Shown in pieces: positions 26,384-34,028 of a stretch of 64,000 nt of DNA. The position numbers and the translations under genes are program-made. The stretch spans positions 248,001 to 312,000 of the forward strand of contig NZ_QYAB01000004.1 in NCBI RefSeq assembly GCF_016758175.1. The letters run 5' to 3'. This DNA is from Leucobacter zeae (GTDB lineage: Bacteria > Actinomycetota > Actinomycetes > Actinomycetales > Microbacteriaceae). The notes beneath the pieces were generated by a model. That model was given only the letters and a program-made list of their open reading frames with translations. It made no database searches and was not told the DNA's origin. Positions within the stretch are counted from its first letter, which is position 1; the number at the start of each line of letters is the position of its first letter.

Positions 26384-26444
26384 GGATCCGGGTCGCTTTG
26401 GGGGCGTGTTTCGCCGGAACACGCCCCCAAAGCGACCCGGATCC
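26384..26444. terminator. Perfect 27-bp palindrome between convergent genes
   Basis: Arms 26384-26410 and 26418-26444 are perfect reverse complements around a 7-base loop, between msrA (+) and the ArsR gene (-). The core TCCGGGTCGCTTTGGGGGCG recurs at 30089 with one base changed. It is well placed to stop transcription from both sides, though a U-tract is lacking. Confidence 0.65.
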
Positions 26445-26454
26445 GCGAGGAGCG

Positions 26455-26805
26455 CTACGCGCGGGCGTCGACCTCGTCGAGCAGCGCGCGGGCGCCGGCG
26501 AGTGTGTCGCGCAGGAACACGCGGGCGATCGCGAGCAGCTCGGCGATCTTCGGGTGCGCGAGGGAGTAGGTGACGGCGCTGCCGGTCCGCTCACTCGTCA
26601 CCACACGGTGCCGGCGCAGCGTCGCGAGATGCTGGGAGAGGTGCGACGCCTCGATCCCGATCTCGCCGAGCAGCTCCCCCACGGTGCACGAGTGATCGGG
26701 CGAGGCCGACAGGATCTCGAGCACGCGAATGCGCACGGGATGGGCGAGCCCCTTGAACAGGTCGGCCTTGATCTCGTAGAGCGGACCCTCGATCTCGCTG
26801 AGCAC
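26455..26805 (-). CDS. ArsR/SmtB family regulator
   Basis: A 116-residue winged-helix repressor. KADLFKGLAHPVRIRVLEIL starts the fold and the recognition region is IGIEASHLSQHLATLRRHRV at about residues 50-70; TSERTGSAVTYSLAHPKIAE is the wing. The metal-site cysteines of ArsR (CVC) are not at the usual place; there is one cysteine, HSCTVGELL, so a metal-independent or different sensing mode is likely. It is divergent from the PhnA-like gene with a palindrome between them. Confidence 0.87.
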   Translation of the reverse strand: MLSEIEGPLYEIKADLFKGLAHPVRIRVLEILSASPDHSCTVGELLGEIGIEASHLSQHLATLRRHRVVTSERTGSAVTYSLAHPKIAELLAIARVFLRDTLAGARALLDEVDARA

Positions 26806-26827
26806 GGCGCCTCCTCGAAATTATGAG

Positions 26828-26843
26828 ATGATGAAACCATCAT
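26828..26843. promoter_or_regulatory. Candidate operator between arsR-type gene and phnA
   Basis: ATGATG (26828-26833) and CATCAT (26838-26843) form a short inverted repeat inside the AT-rich 91-bp divergent promoter region, immediately before the ArsR-family start. It is a plausible binding site for that protein. Confidence 0.4.
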
Positions 26844-26896
26844 ATGGTCCGGCGGCCCCCGAGCCGGAGCGAGCGCACCCGAGGAGAGAACCGGAC

Positions 26897-27268
26897 ATGA
26901 CGGAGACGAACGAGACCCCGCTCCCGCCGTGCCCCGAATGCGGGAGCGAGTACGCCTACGCCTCCGGTGCGCTCCTGACCTGCCCCATGTGCGGCCACGA
27001 GTGGGCGCCCGTCGACGCGTCGACGGATGCCGGGACCGGCCCATCGGTGCGCGACGCCGTCGGCAACGTCCTCTCGGACGGCGACACCGTCACGCTCGCG
27101 AAGAGCGTCAAGATCTCCGGCGGGGGCGGAGGCACGATCAAGGCCGGCACGAAGGTGTCGGGCATCCGCCTCGATCCCGGCGGCGCCGACGGGCACGACA
27201 TCGACGCGAAGGTTCCCGGATTCGGCAAGCTCCGCCTCAAGTCGAGCGTCGTGAAGCGCGTCTCGTAA
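26897..27268 (+). CDS. phnA: PhnA/YjdM-type zinc ribbon protein
   Basis: A 123-residue protein of the PhnA (YjdM) family; E. coli PhnA has 111 residues. The N-terminal zinc ribbon has two Cys pairs: PPCPECGSEYAY and LTCPMCGHEW. The second half is the PhnA SH3-like domain with RDAVGNVLSDGDTVTL, KISGGGGGTIKAGTKV and the ending RLKSSVVKRV. The in-frame ATG at 26828 is rejected because GAGGAGAG lies just before 26897. Despite the old name, a role in phosphonate breakdown is not established for the family. It follows its divergent ArsR neighbour. Confidence 0.9.
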   Translation: MTETNETPLPPCPECGSEYAYASGALLTCPMCGHEWAPVDASTDAGTGPSVRDAVGNVLSDGDTVTLAKSVKISGGGGGTIKAGTKVSGIRLDPGGADGHDIDAKVPGFGKLRLKSSVVKRVS

Positions 27269-27326
27269 CACCCGCGGACTCCGCAGCGACGCATCCCGCC
27301 CGGGGAGGATCCGGCCCGGCTCGCCG

Positions 27327-27782
27327 CTACGCTCCCGCGAGCACCTGCGAGCCCTGCAGAGCGTGCACGACGGGCGCCAGCTCCGGGCGGCCCCCGGCCT
27401 CGGCGAGTACGCGCGCGAGCGCTTCGTCGTGGATCGGGTGGGCGCGCTCGAAGAGCTCGCGCCCCGATGGGGTGAGCTCGGTGTAGATGCCGCGCCGGTC
27501 GTCGGCGCACAGGATCCGCGTCAGCAGTCCCCGATCCTCGAGGCGCGTGACGAGACGCGTCGTCGCGCTCGGGCTCAGCGCCGTCGCCCGCGCCAGTTGC
27601 TGCATGCGCATGTGCCAGCCGTCCTGCCGGCTGAGCGCGTCGAGCACCGTGTACTCCACGACCGACAGCTGCACCGATTCCGCGAGCGCGCGCTCGAGCT
27701 CGGCCTCGATGAGCGCGTGCAGGGCGGCGAGCGTGCGCCATCCGCGGGCGCGGATCTCGACGGCGTCGTCTGCGATACCCAT
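27327..27782 (-). CDS. MarR family regulator
   Basis: A 151-residue MarR-type winged-helix protein. Helix-turn-helix residues are about 50-80 (MRMQQLARATALSPSATTRL) and the wing is DRGLLTRILCADDRRGIYTE, with the conserved D-x-R-G pattern. The start has AGGAGG four bases upstream. It is divergent from an MFS efflux gene, the usual layout for a MarR repressor that controls drug or acid efflux and itself. One cysteine (ILCADDRR) lies in the wing and could be a redox switch. Confidence 0.9.
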   Translation of the reverse strand: MGIADDAVEIRARGWRTLAALHALIEAELERALAESVQLSVVEYTVLDALSRQDGWHMRMQQLARATALSPSATTRLVTRLEDRGLLTRILCADDRRGIYTELTPSGRELFERAHPIHDEALARVLAEAGGRPELAPVVHALQGSQVLAGA

Positions 27783-27840
27783 GGCCTCCTGCTTCCCGGG
27801 CCCGCAGAGCGGGCACCTCAATTACTTGCTTGCGCGGACT

Positions 27841-27893
27841 AGTTGCGTGTGCAATGATTATGTACGGCGACGCAATATCCCGCGTTCGCAACT
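27841..27893. promoter_or_regulatory. Candidate MarR operator half-sites
   Basis: The 139-bp region between marR and the MFS gene is AT-rich. It contains AGTTGCG (27841-27847) and its inverse CGCAACT (27887-27893), and a degenerate direct copy ACTTGCTTGCGC just upstream (about 27824-27835). Repeats of this kind between a MarR gene and its divergent target are usual operator candidates. Confidence 0.4.
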
Positions 27894-27921
27894 ACTTTAC
27901 CAGAGGAAACGGGAACATCAC

Positions 27922-29115
27922 ATGCCACTGGGACTCATCGCCCTCGCACTCGGGGCGTTCGGGATCGGCCTCACCGAGTTCGTCATCATGGGCCTGCTGC
28001 CCGAGGTCGCGACCGACCTCGGCGTCACGGAATCGGCCGCGGGCTGGCTCATCTCGGGCTATGCGCTCGGCGTCGTCGTCGGGGCCCTCGGCCTGACTGC
28101 CGCGACGACGCGACTGCCGCGCAAGCCCGTGCTGCTCGGGCTCGTCGTCCTCTTCATCATCGGCAATCTGCTCACCGCCACCGCCACGGGGTACGAGCTC
28201 GCGATGGTCGGCCGCGTGGTCGCCGCACTCAGTCACGGCGCGTTCTTCGGGATCGGCTCCGTCGTCGCTGCGGGGCTCGTCGCCCCCGAGAAGCAGGCCG
28301 GCGCGATCGCCATCATGTTCACCGGGCTCACCGCTGCGAACGTATTCGGCGTGCCGTTCGGCACCTTCCTCGGGCAGCAGTTCGGGTGGCGCGCGACGTT
28401 CTGGGTCATCTCGGGCATCGGAGTCCTGGCCTTCGCCGGCATCGCGGCGCTCGTCACCGCCCCGCGAACCGCCGGCGACCAGGTCAGCCTGCGCAGCGAG
28501 CTCCGGGCGTTCCGCTCGGGCCAGGTGTGGCTCTCTCTCACCGTCACGGTCCTCGCCTACGGCGGGATGTTCGGAGCGTTCACGTACATCGCGTACACGC
28601 TCACCGGCGTCACCGGGTTCGCGAGCTCGGCCGTGCCGTGGCTGCTCGTGCTCTTCGGCGCCGGGCTCGTCGTGGGCAACTGGGCCGGCGGCAAGCTCGC
28701 GGACCGCTCGATCGACGGAACGCTCATCGGCTTCATCGCGGCGCTCGTCGTCGTGCTCGCCGCGTTCGGCCTGTTCGCCGGGTCCCAGCCCGCGGTCATC
28801 GCGATCCTCGTGCTCATGGGCGGCTTCGGATTCGGCACGGTTCCCGGACTGCAGAGCCGCATCATGCAGTACGCCGGCGGGGCTCCGACCCTCGCCTCCG
28901 GCGCGAACATCGGCGCCTTCAACGTCGGCAACGCGCTCGGCGCCTGGGCGGGCGGCCTCGGCATCGCCGCGGGCCTCGGCTACACCTCCCCCATCTGGAT
29001 CGGAACCGCCATCACGGCAACCGCCCTGGTCGTCATGGTGATCGCGGCCGCTTCGGCCCGCACGCGCGCGTCGGGTGCCGCCGCAGTGCGCGAGCCCGCG
29101 CTCGTCGCCGCCTGA
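27922..29115 (+). CDS. MFS transporter, DHA1 family (AraJ/YdhP-like)
   Basis: A 397-residue twelve-helix MFS protein. Helix 1 is LALGAFGIGLTEFVIMGLLP, the typical start of the AraJ/YdhP/PbuE branch, followed by LISGYALGVVVGALGLTAAT and the motif-A-like loop TTRLPRKPVLLG. Motif C-like sequence is GGAFFGIG-type SHGAFFGIGSVVAAGLV in helix 4. The family exports drugs, sugars or purines. The divergent MarR gene strongly suggests efflux of a toxic compound. The frame is open upstream, but MPLGLIALALG with its GAGGAAACGGG leader is the natural start. Confidence 0.87.
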   Translation: MPLGLIALALGAFGIGLTEFVIMGLLPEVATDLGVTESAAGWLISGYALGVVVGALGLTAATTRLPRKPVLLGLVVLFIIGNLLTATATGYELAMVGRVVAALSHGAFFGIGSVVAAGLVAPEKQAGAIAIMFTGLTAANVFGVPFGTFLGQQFGWRATFWVISGIGVLAFAGIAALVTAPRTAGDQVSLRSELRAFRSGQVWLSLTVTVLAYGGMFGAFTYIAYTLTGVTGFASSAVPWLLVLFGAGLVVGNWAGGKLADRSIDGTLIGFIAALVVVLAAFGLFAGSQPAVIAILVLMGGFGFGTVPGLQSRIMQYAGGAPTLASGANIGAFNVGNALGAWAGGLGIAAGLGYTSPIWIGTAITATALVVMVIAAASARTRASGAAAVREPALVAA

Positions 29116-29133
29116 TCCGCACTCCGGCGACCG

Positions 29134-29209
29134 CGCCGCCCGACCCTCCGTCATCCTGCGCGCCGCCCGACCCTCCGTCATCCTGCGCGAGCGAAGCGAG
29201 TCGCAGGAT
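29134..29209. repeat. 27-bp tandem duplication joined to a REP-like stem
   Basis: A 27-base sequence at 29134-29160 is repeated exactly at 29161-29187. The end of the second copy starts a stem, ATCCTGCG (29180-29187) with CGCAGGAT (29202-29209), enclosing CGAGCGAAGCGAGT. The stem resembles the widespread TCATCCTGCGC...GCGCAGGAT class of palindromic repeats in bacteria. It occupies the gap between the MFS gene and the aldo/keto reductase. Confidence 0.7.
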
Positions 29210-29237
29210 CCACCACCACCCCACAGAAGGAGCCCCC

Positions 29238-30062
29238 ATGGCCATCCCCACCGTCACCCTCAACAACGGCCTCGAGATGCCGCAGCTCGGATTCGGCGTC
29301 TTCCAGGTGCCCGACGCCGAGACGACCGCGGCGGTCTCCACGGCGCTCGAGGCCGGCTATCGCAGCATCGACACCGCCGCCATCTACGGCAACGAGGCGG
29401 GCGTCGGCCGCGCGATCGCCGAATCGGGCATCGCCCGGGACGAGTTGTTCGTCACCTCGAAGCTCTGGATCGACGCGCTCGGCTACGACGACGCGATGCG
29501 CGGCTATGAGGCCTCGCTCGAACGGCTCGGCCTCGAACGGCTCGACCTCTTCCTCATCCACTGGCCGGCACCGGCGACCGACGGCTACCTCGACGCGTGG
29601 CGGGCGCTCGCGCAGCTCGCCGCCGACGGCCGCGTGGGAGCGGTCGGCGTCTCGAATTTCCTTCCCGAGCACCTCGACCGGCTCGCGACGGTGAGCGATC
29701 TCGTACCAGCGGTGAACCAGGTGGAGTTGCACCCGGCGCTGCAGAACCGCGAGACCGCGGCCGCGAACACCGCCCGCGGCATCGTGACCGAGGCCTGGAG
29801 CCCGCTCGCGCAGGGCGCTGTGCTGCGCGACCCGGCTGTCACCGAGATCGCGGATCGCCACGGCGTCTCGGCGGCCCAGGTCGTGCTGCGCTGGCACCTG
29901 CAGCAGGGCCGCGTCGTGATCCCGAAGTCGGTCACGCCCGCCCGCATCGCCGCCAATCTCGACGTGTTCGGCTTCGAGCTGACGTCAGACGAGCTCGCCG
30001 CGGTCGACGGGCTCGAGCGCGACGGCCGCACCGGCCCGCACCCGGCCGACTTCACCGGCTGA
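29238..30062 (+). CDS. Aldo/keto reductase
   Basis: A 274-residue (alpha/beta)8 NADPH-dependent reductase. The catalytic tetrad is visible: Asp and Tyr in SIDTAAIYGNEAGVGRAI, Lys in FVTSKLWIDAL and His in LFLIHWPAP. The family signatures GFGVFQVPD, VGAVGVSNFLPEHLDRL, VNQVELHPALQ and VVIPKSVTPARIAAN (cofactor site) are all present. It reduces carbonyls such as 2,5-diketo-gluconate or methylglyoxal; the actual substrate is open. AGAAGGAG precedes the ATG. It ends just before a long palindrome. Confidence 0.93.
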   Translation: MAIPTVTLNNGLEMPQLGFGVFQVPDAETTAAVSTALEAGYRSIDTAAIYGNEAGVGRAIAESGIARDELFVTSKLWIDALGYDDAMRGYEASLERLGLERLDLFLIHWPAPATDGYLDAWRALAQLAADGRVGAVGVSNFLPEHLDRLATVSDLVPAVNQVELHPALQNRETAAANTARGIVTEAWSPLAQGAVLRDPAVTEIADRHGVSAAQVVLRWHLQQGRVVIPKSVTPARIAANLDVFGFELTSDELAAVDGLERDGRTGPHPADFTG

Positions 30063-30083
30063 TCGCCACCGCAGCCGCATCAT

Positions 30084-30148
30084 CCGAATCCGGGTCACTT
30101 TGGGGGCGTGTTTCGCGTACGCACACCCCCAAAGTGACCCCGATTCGG
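30084..30148. terminator. 27-bp palindrome between convergent genes (two mismatches)
   Basis: Arms 30084-30110 and 30122-30148 pair at 25 of 27 positions around an 11-base loop, between the aldo/keto reductase (+) and the amino acid permease (-). Its core is that of the palindrome at 26384, with pair G26395-C26433 changed to A30097-T30135, a compensatory change. Confidence 0.65.
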
Positions 30149-30159
30149 CAGGTGCCCGC

Positions 30160-31587
30160 TCAGCGCACGCCGGTCGGCACCTCGACCGTCCCGGTCGGCG
30201 GCGCGACGTCGGTGAGCACGAGCTTCGAGACCAGCGCGAGCACGGCCGTCAGGCCGAAGGTCGCGAGCAGCTGCGCGCGGGCGGCGGGGTCGAACATGGC
30301 GAGCACGACGACGCAGGCGAGCAGCGCGAGCGTCAGCCACGACAGCCAGGGGAAGCCCGGGAGCCGCATCGGCAGGTGCCTGCCCATGCGCTCCGCGCGG
30401 CGGCGCAGCACGATCTGCGAGACCGCGATCGAGCTCCAGACCACGAGCAGCGTCGAGCCGACGACGTTGAGCAGCGCGGGCAGGACCGCCTCTGGCCAGG
30501 CCCAGTTGAGCGCGACCGTCACGAAGCTGAAGAGCACTGACCCCGTGACCGCGGCCCACGGCACCCCGTTCTGCGTGATCGACCGCAGGAAGCGCGGAGC
30601 CATGCGGCGCTCGGCGAGCGAGAACGCCATGCGCGACGCCCCGTAGATGTTCGCGTTCATCGCCGACAGCAGCGCGATCACCACGACCACCGACATCGCC
30701 ATGTCGACGCCGGGCACGCCGAGCACCGCGAGCACCGCCGAGAACGGGCCGGCGGCGACCGCGGGGTCGTTCCAGGGCAGCACGGTGACGATCACCAGGA
30801 TCGAACCGATGTAGAAGACCAGGATGCGCACCATCACCGAGCGCATCGTGCGCTTGATGTTGCCGCTCGGATCGTCGGACTCCGCTGCCGCGATCGCCAC
30901 GACCTCGGTGCCGCCGAACGCGAACATCACGATGAGCAGGGCCCCGGCGATCCCGACGAAGCCGGTCGGCGCGAAGCCGCCCTGACCGAGCAGGTTGCTG
31001 AACCCGACGGGCTCGACCCCTGGCACGAGGCCCGCGATCGCGAGCACGCCCACGACGAGGAAGAGCACGATCGCCGCCACCTTGATGAACGCGAACCAGT
31101 ACTCGAAGCGTCCGTAGTTCGCCACGCCGAGCAGGTTGACGACCGTGAGCACGACGATGAACACGAGCACCCAGACCCACTGCGGGATCGCGGGCGTCCA
31201 GGTCGCCACGATCGCGCCGGCCCCCGTGGCCTCGGCGGCGATCACGACGACGAGCTGGATCCAGTAGAGCCAGCCGACGGTCGACCCGGCCGTGCGCCCC
31301 ATGGCGCGGTGCGCGAAGGTGCTGAACGCGCCGGAGCTCGGGTAGGCGGCGACGAGCTCCGCGAGCATGAGCATCACGAGCACGACCATGATGCCCGCGA
31401 CGATGTAGCTGACGAGCACGGCGGGTCCGGCGATGCCGACGGCCGCCCCGGATCCCACGAAGAGCCCGGCGCCGATCGCCCCGCCGAGCCCCATCATCGA
31501 GACCTGACGGGTGGTGAGGATCGTCTTGAGCGCGCCCGTGTCGATGAACTGGTCCTCCGCGGTGCGTGGCGGCTCAGGGCGCGTCAT
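30160..31587 (-). CDS. APC-family amino acid permease (AAT type)
   Basis: A 475-residue permease with twelve helices. The helix-1 motif SMMGLGGAIGAGLFVGSG is characteristic of the AAT/GabP branch, with PAVLVSYIVAGIMVVLVMLM, LAELVAAYPSSGAFSTFAHR and FAFGGTEVVAIAAAESDDPS. It takes up an amino acid with protons; by family these include GABA, aromatic amino acids and proline. It overlaps the aminotransferase by four bases and is translationally coupled to it, so its substrate may be an aromatic amino acid used by that enzyme (inference). Confidence 0.9.
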   Translation of the reverse strand: MTRPEPPRTAEDQFIDTGALKTILTTRQVSMMGLGGAIGAGLFVGSGAAVGIAGPAVLVSYIVAGIMVVLVMLMLAELVAAYPSSGAFSTFAHRAMGRTAGSTVGWLYWIQLVVVIAAEATGAGAIVATWTPAIPQWVWVLVFIVVLTVVNLLGVANYGRFEYWFAFIKVAAIVLFLVVGVLAIAGLVPGVEPVGFSNLLGQGGFAPTGFVGIAGALLIVMFAFGGTEVVAIAAAESDDPSGNIKRTMRSVMVRILVFYIGSILVIVTVLPWNDPAVAAGPFSAVLAVLGVPGVDMAMSVVVVIALLSAMNANIYGASRMAFSLAERRMAPRFLRSITQNGVPWAAVTGSVLFSFVTVALNWAWPEAVLPALLNVVGSTLLVVWSSIAVSQIVLRRRAERMGRHLPMRLPGFPWLSWLTLALLACVVVLAMFDPAARAQLLATFGLTAVLALVSKLVLTDVAPPTGTVEVPTGVR

Positions 31588-32714
31588 GCCGCGCCCCCGT
31601 TCCCGACGAGGATCCCTGTGTCTGCGGCGAGGGAGGCGTCGAACAAGCCGGCGCCCTCCAGGGCGGCGACGACCCGATCAGTGTCCGCGGCCGTGCCGCA
31701 CGAGATCCGCACGCCCTCACCGGGGAACACCCGGGCGATCACGCCGCCGGCCTCGAGCGCAGCGCCGAGATCCGCCGCGGTCACCGGCTCGACGCCCGTC
31801 GACCCCTCCGGCACCCAGACGAAGTTCGCCTCGGAGCGCACGGGCCCGAGGCCGAGCGCGTCGAGCGCCGCGAACATCCGTTCGCGCTCCGCGACGACCT
31901 CGTCGATGCGGATCGCCAGCTCGTCCTCGGCGCGCAGCGAAGCGGCGGCGGCGGTCTGCGCGAGGTTCGTGACGCCGAACGGCACGGCGACCTTGCGCAG
32001 CTCCTCGGCGACCTCGAGGGGGGCGATCGCGTAGCCGATGCGCAACCCGGCGAGCCCGTAGGCCTTCGAGAACGTGTGCAGCACCGCGACGTGCGGGAAG
32101 CGGCGGAACAGGTCGAGGCCGTCGGCGCGCTCGGGCGTGCGGTCGAAGTGCACGTAGGCCTCGTCGATCACGACGAGCACGTCGCGCGGCACCGCGTCGA
32201 CGAAGCGCTCCAGCGCCTCGGCGGCGACCACGGTGCCGGTCGGGTTGTTCGGGTTGCACACGAACACCAGCCGGGTGCGCGGGGTGATGGCCGCGAGCAT
32301 CGCGTCGAGGTCGTGCCGCGCGTCGGCGTCGAGGGGCACCTCGACCGGGGTCGCCCCTGCGATGCGCACGAGCGAGGGGTAGGCCTCGAAGGAGCGCCAG
32401 GCGAACACGACCTCGTCGCCGTCCCCTGCTCGGGAGTGGATCAGCTGCGAGGCGACCTCGACCGATCCCGCACCCAGCGAGATGGACTCTGCTGCCACGC
32501 CGTGGCGCTCCGCGAGCAGCTCGCGCACACGGGCTCCGCTCATGTCGGGATACACCTGAACGCTGCCGAGCTCTGCGGCGAGCGCGTCGCGCACCGAGGC
32601 GAGCGGCGGGTGGGGCGACTCGTTCGAGGAGAGCTTCACGGCCCCCTCGGGTGCGGGGCGCCCCTGCCGGTAGGCGGGGACGAGACTGAGGCTGGTACGA
32701 CGCTGTAGCGGCAT
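31584..32714 (-). CDS. HisC/aromatic aminotransferase (fold type I PLP)
   Basis: A 376-residue aminotransferase of the histidinol-phosphate branch. The PLP lysine is in LHTFSKAYGLAGLRIGYA near residue 225, with FVCNPNNPTGT near 170, VVIDEAYVHF near 200 and the arginine in GVRISCGTAADTDRV at the C-terminus. The start MPLQRRTS is chosen because an AGGAG site lies six bases before it; an earlier in-frame ATG adds unrelated residues. A hisC gene outside a his operon, cotranscribed with an amino acid permease and near an Lrp regulator, is more likely an aromatic aminotransferase (Pat) than a histidine enzyme (inference). Confidence 0.88.
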   Translation of the reverse strand: MPLQRRTSLSLVPAYRQGRPAPEGAVKLSSNESPHPPLASVRDALAAELGSVQVYPDMSGARVRELLAERHGVAAESISLGAGSVEVASQLIHSRAGDGDEVVFAWRSFEAYPSLVRIAGATPVEVPLDADARHDLDAMLAAITPRTRLVFVCNPNNPTGTVVAAEALERFVDAVPRDVLVVIDEAYVHFDRTPERADGLDLFRRFPHVAVLHTFSKAYGLAGLRIGYAIAPLEVAEELRKVAVPFGVTNLAQTAAAASLRAEDELAIRIDEVVAERERMFAALDALGLGPVRSEANFVWVPEGSTGVEPVTAADLGAALEAGGVIARVFPGEGVRISCGTAADTDRVVAALEGAGLFDASLAADTGILVGNGGAA

Positions 32715-32805
32715 GATTCTCCTGTGAACAACGTGCGGTCTGCACGACTGCACACAGCATAGGATTCCCGCGAAGAGTAGACAATCGGCTCGCGATCTCC
32801 TCGAC

Positions 32806-32819
32806 TATCTGCGCAGATA
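32806..32819. promoter_or_regulatory. Perfect 14-bp palindrome, candidate Lrp operator
   Basis: TATCTGCGCAGATA at 32806-32819 is a perfect palindrome. It lies in the 156-bp gap between the Lrp-type gene and the hisC-permease unit, about 90 bp upstream of the hisC start, so it is a candidate site for the Lrp-type protein. Confidence 0.45.
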
Positions 32820-32870
32820 CGGCCCGGAGAGTCGGGATCAGCTATGCAGACGGGCTAGTTGCCACGCTGC

Positions 32871-33371
32871 TCACTCGACGCGCGGCGCTCGGCCGGCCGA
32901 GTCATCGGCGGCGTGCTCCACGAGCGGCAGCACGCGATCCTGGAAGTGGGTGCGCAGCGCGATCGACGACGAGGTGCGCATGATGCCGGGCACCTGGGAG
33001 ATGCGGTCGAAGACGCCCTGCAGCTCGCTCGGCCCCGGGGCCGCCACCCGCAGCTGCAGGTCGGCCCCACCGGTCACGGTGTACATGTCGAGGATCTCCG
33101 GCACCGATGCGGCCAGGCTCTCGGCGACAGCCTCGTGCCCGAGCCCCTGATGGATCTCGACCGAGCAGAACGCGACCACCCGGTAGTCGAAGCCCTCGTG
33201 CCGGATCTTGGGCACGATCCCCTCCACGACCCCCTGCGCATGCAGCCGCTCGAGCCGGCTCGCGACGGTGGCGCGCGCGACGTTCAACCGCCGCGCGCAC
33301 TCCGCCGCTGGCAGTTGCGGGTGGTCGGTGAGCAGGCGCAGCAGTCGGGCGTCGAGCCGGTCGAGCTTCAT
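32871..33371 (-). CDS. Lrp/AsnC family regulator
   Basis: A 166-residue feast/famine regulator. Residues 1-55 hold the helix-turn-helix (LDARLLRLLTDHPQLPAAEC, VARATVASRLERLHAQGVV), and residues 70-150 the RAM effector domain with the GADLQLRVAAPGPSELQGVF and ISQVPGIMRTSSSIALRTHF sequences. It probably senses an amino acid and controls the hisC and permease genes that follow it in the same direction. Start MKLDRLDA is without alternatives. Confidence 0.92.
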   Translation of the reverse strand: MKLDRLDARLLRLLTDHPQLPAAECARRLNVARATVASRLERLHAQGVVEGIVPKIRHEGFDYRVVAFCSVEIHQGLGHEAVAESLAASVPEILDMYTVTGGADLQLRVAAPGPSELQGVFDRISQVPGIMRTSSSIALRTHFQDRVLPLVEHAADDSAGRAPRVE

Positions 33372-33407
33372 GCGCTCAGCATACGGGCCGCGCTCCCCCT
33401 CCCCCGC

Positions 33408-34028
33408 TCAGATGAGCCCGGTCTCCTGCGCGACACGGATCGCACGCGAGCGCCCGTCGACGCCGAGCTTCGTGTAGATGTGCGCGACGTGGCTCTTCAC
33501 CGTCGCCTCGGCCACGAACAACTCGCGCGCGATCTGCCGGTTCGTCGCGCCGGTCGCGAGCTGCCTGAGCACCTCGACCTCGCGTGCCGTGAGCCGCGGC
33601 AGGGGGTTGCGCATGCCCCCGATCACGCGGGCCGCCAGCCCGGGGGAGAGCACCGTCTCACCGGCCGCCGCGCGGCGGATGCCCGTGACGATCGCGTCGG
33701 GGTCGACCTCTTTGAGCAGGTAGCCGGCGGCCCCCGCCTCGAGCGCGCCGAGGATCTCGGCGTCGCGATCGAACGTCGTCAGGATCAGCACTGCGGGCGG
33801 GCGCTCGAGCGCTCGGAGCGCGACCGTCGTAGCGATGCCGTCCATGCCGTCCCCGAGCCTCAGGTCGCAGAGCACCACATCCGGGTGGAGCTCAGCGGCG
33901 AGCGCCACGGCGGCCGCTCCCGTCGAGGCCTCGCCCGCCACGCGGATCGCGCCGCCCGCCTCGATGACGGCGCGCAGCCCGCTGCGCACGACCGGGTGGT
34001 CGTCGACGATCAGTACGGAGAGGGTCAT
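33408..34028 (-). CDS. NarL/LuxR family response regulator
   Basis: A 206-residue response regulator. The receiver has the acidic pair in SVLIVDDHPVVRSG, the phospho-acceptor aspartate in VVLCDLRLGDGMDG (residue about 56), Thr in ILTTFDRDAEI and Lys in YLLKEVDP. The C-terminal LuxR helix-turn-helix is LTAREVEVLRQLATGATNRQ and LFVAEATVKSHVAHIYTKLG. It overlaps the histidine kinase by four bases, so the pair is a two-component system; the gene is last in the order MMPL, kinase, regulator. Confidence 0.95.
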   Translation of the reverse strand: MTLSVLIVDDHPVVRSGLRAVIEAGGAIRVAGEASTGAAAVALAAELHPDVVLCDLRLGDGMDGIATTVALRALERPPAVLILTTFDRDAEILGALEAGAAGYLLKEVDPDAIVTGIRRAAAGETVLSPGLAARVIGGMRNPLPRLTAREVEVLRQLATGATNRQIARELFVAEATVKSHVAHIYTKLGVDGRSRAIRVAQETGLI

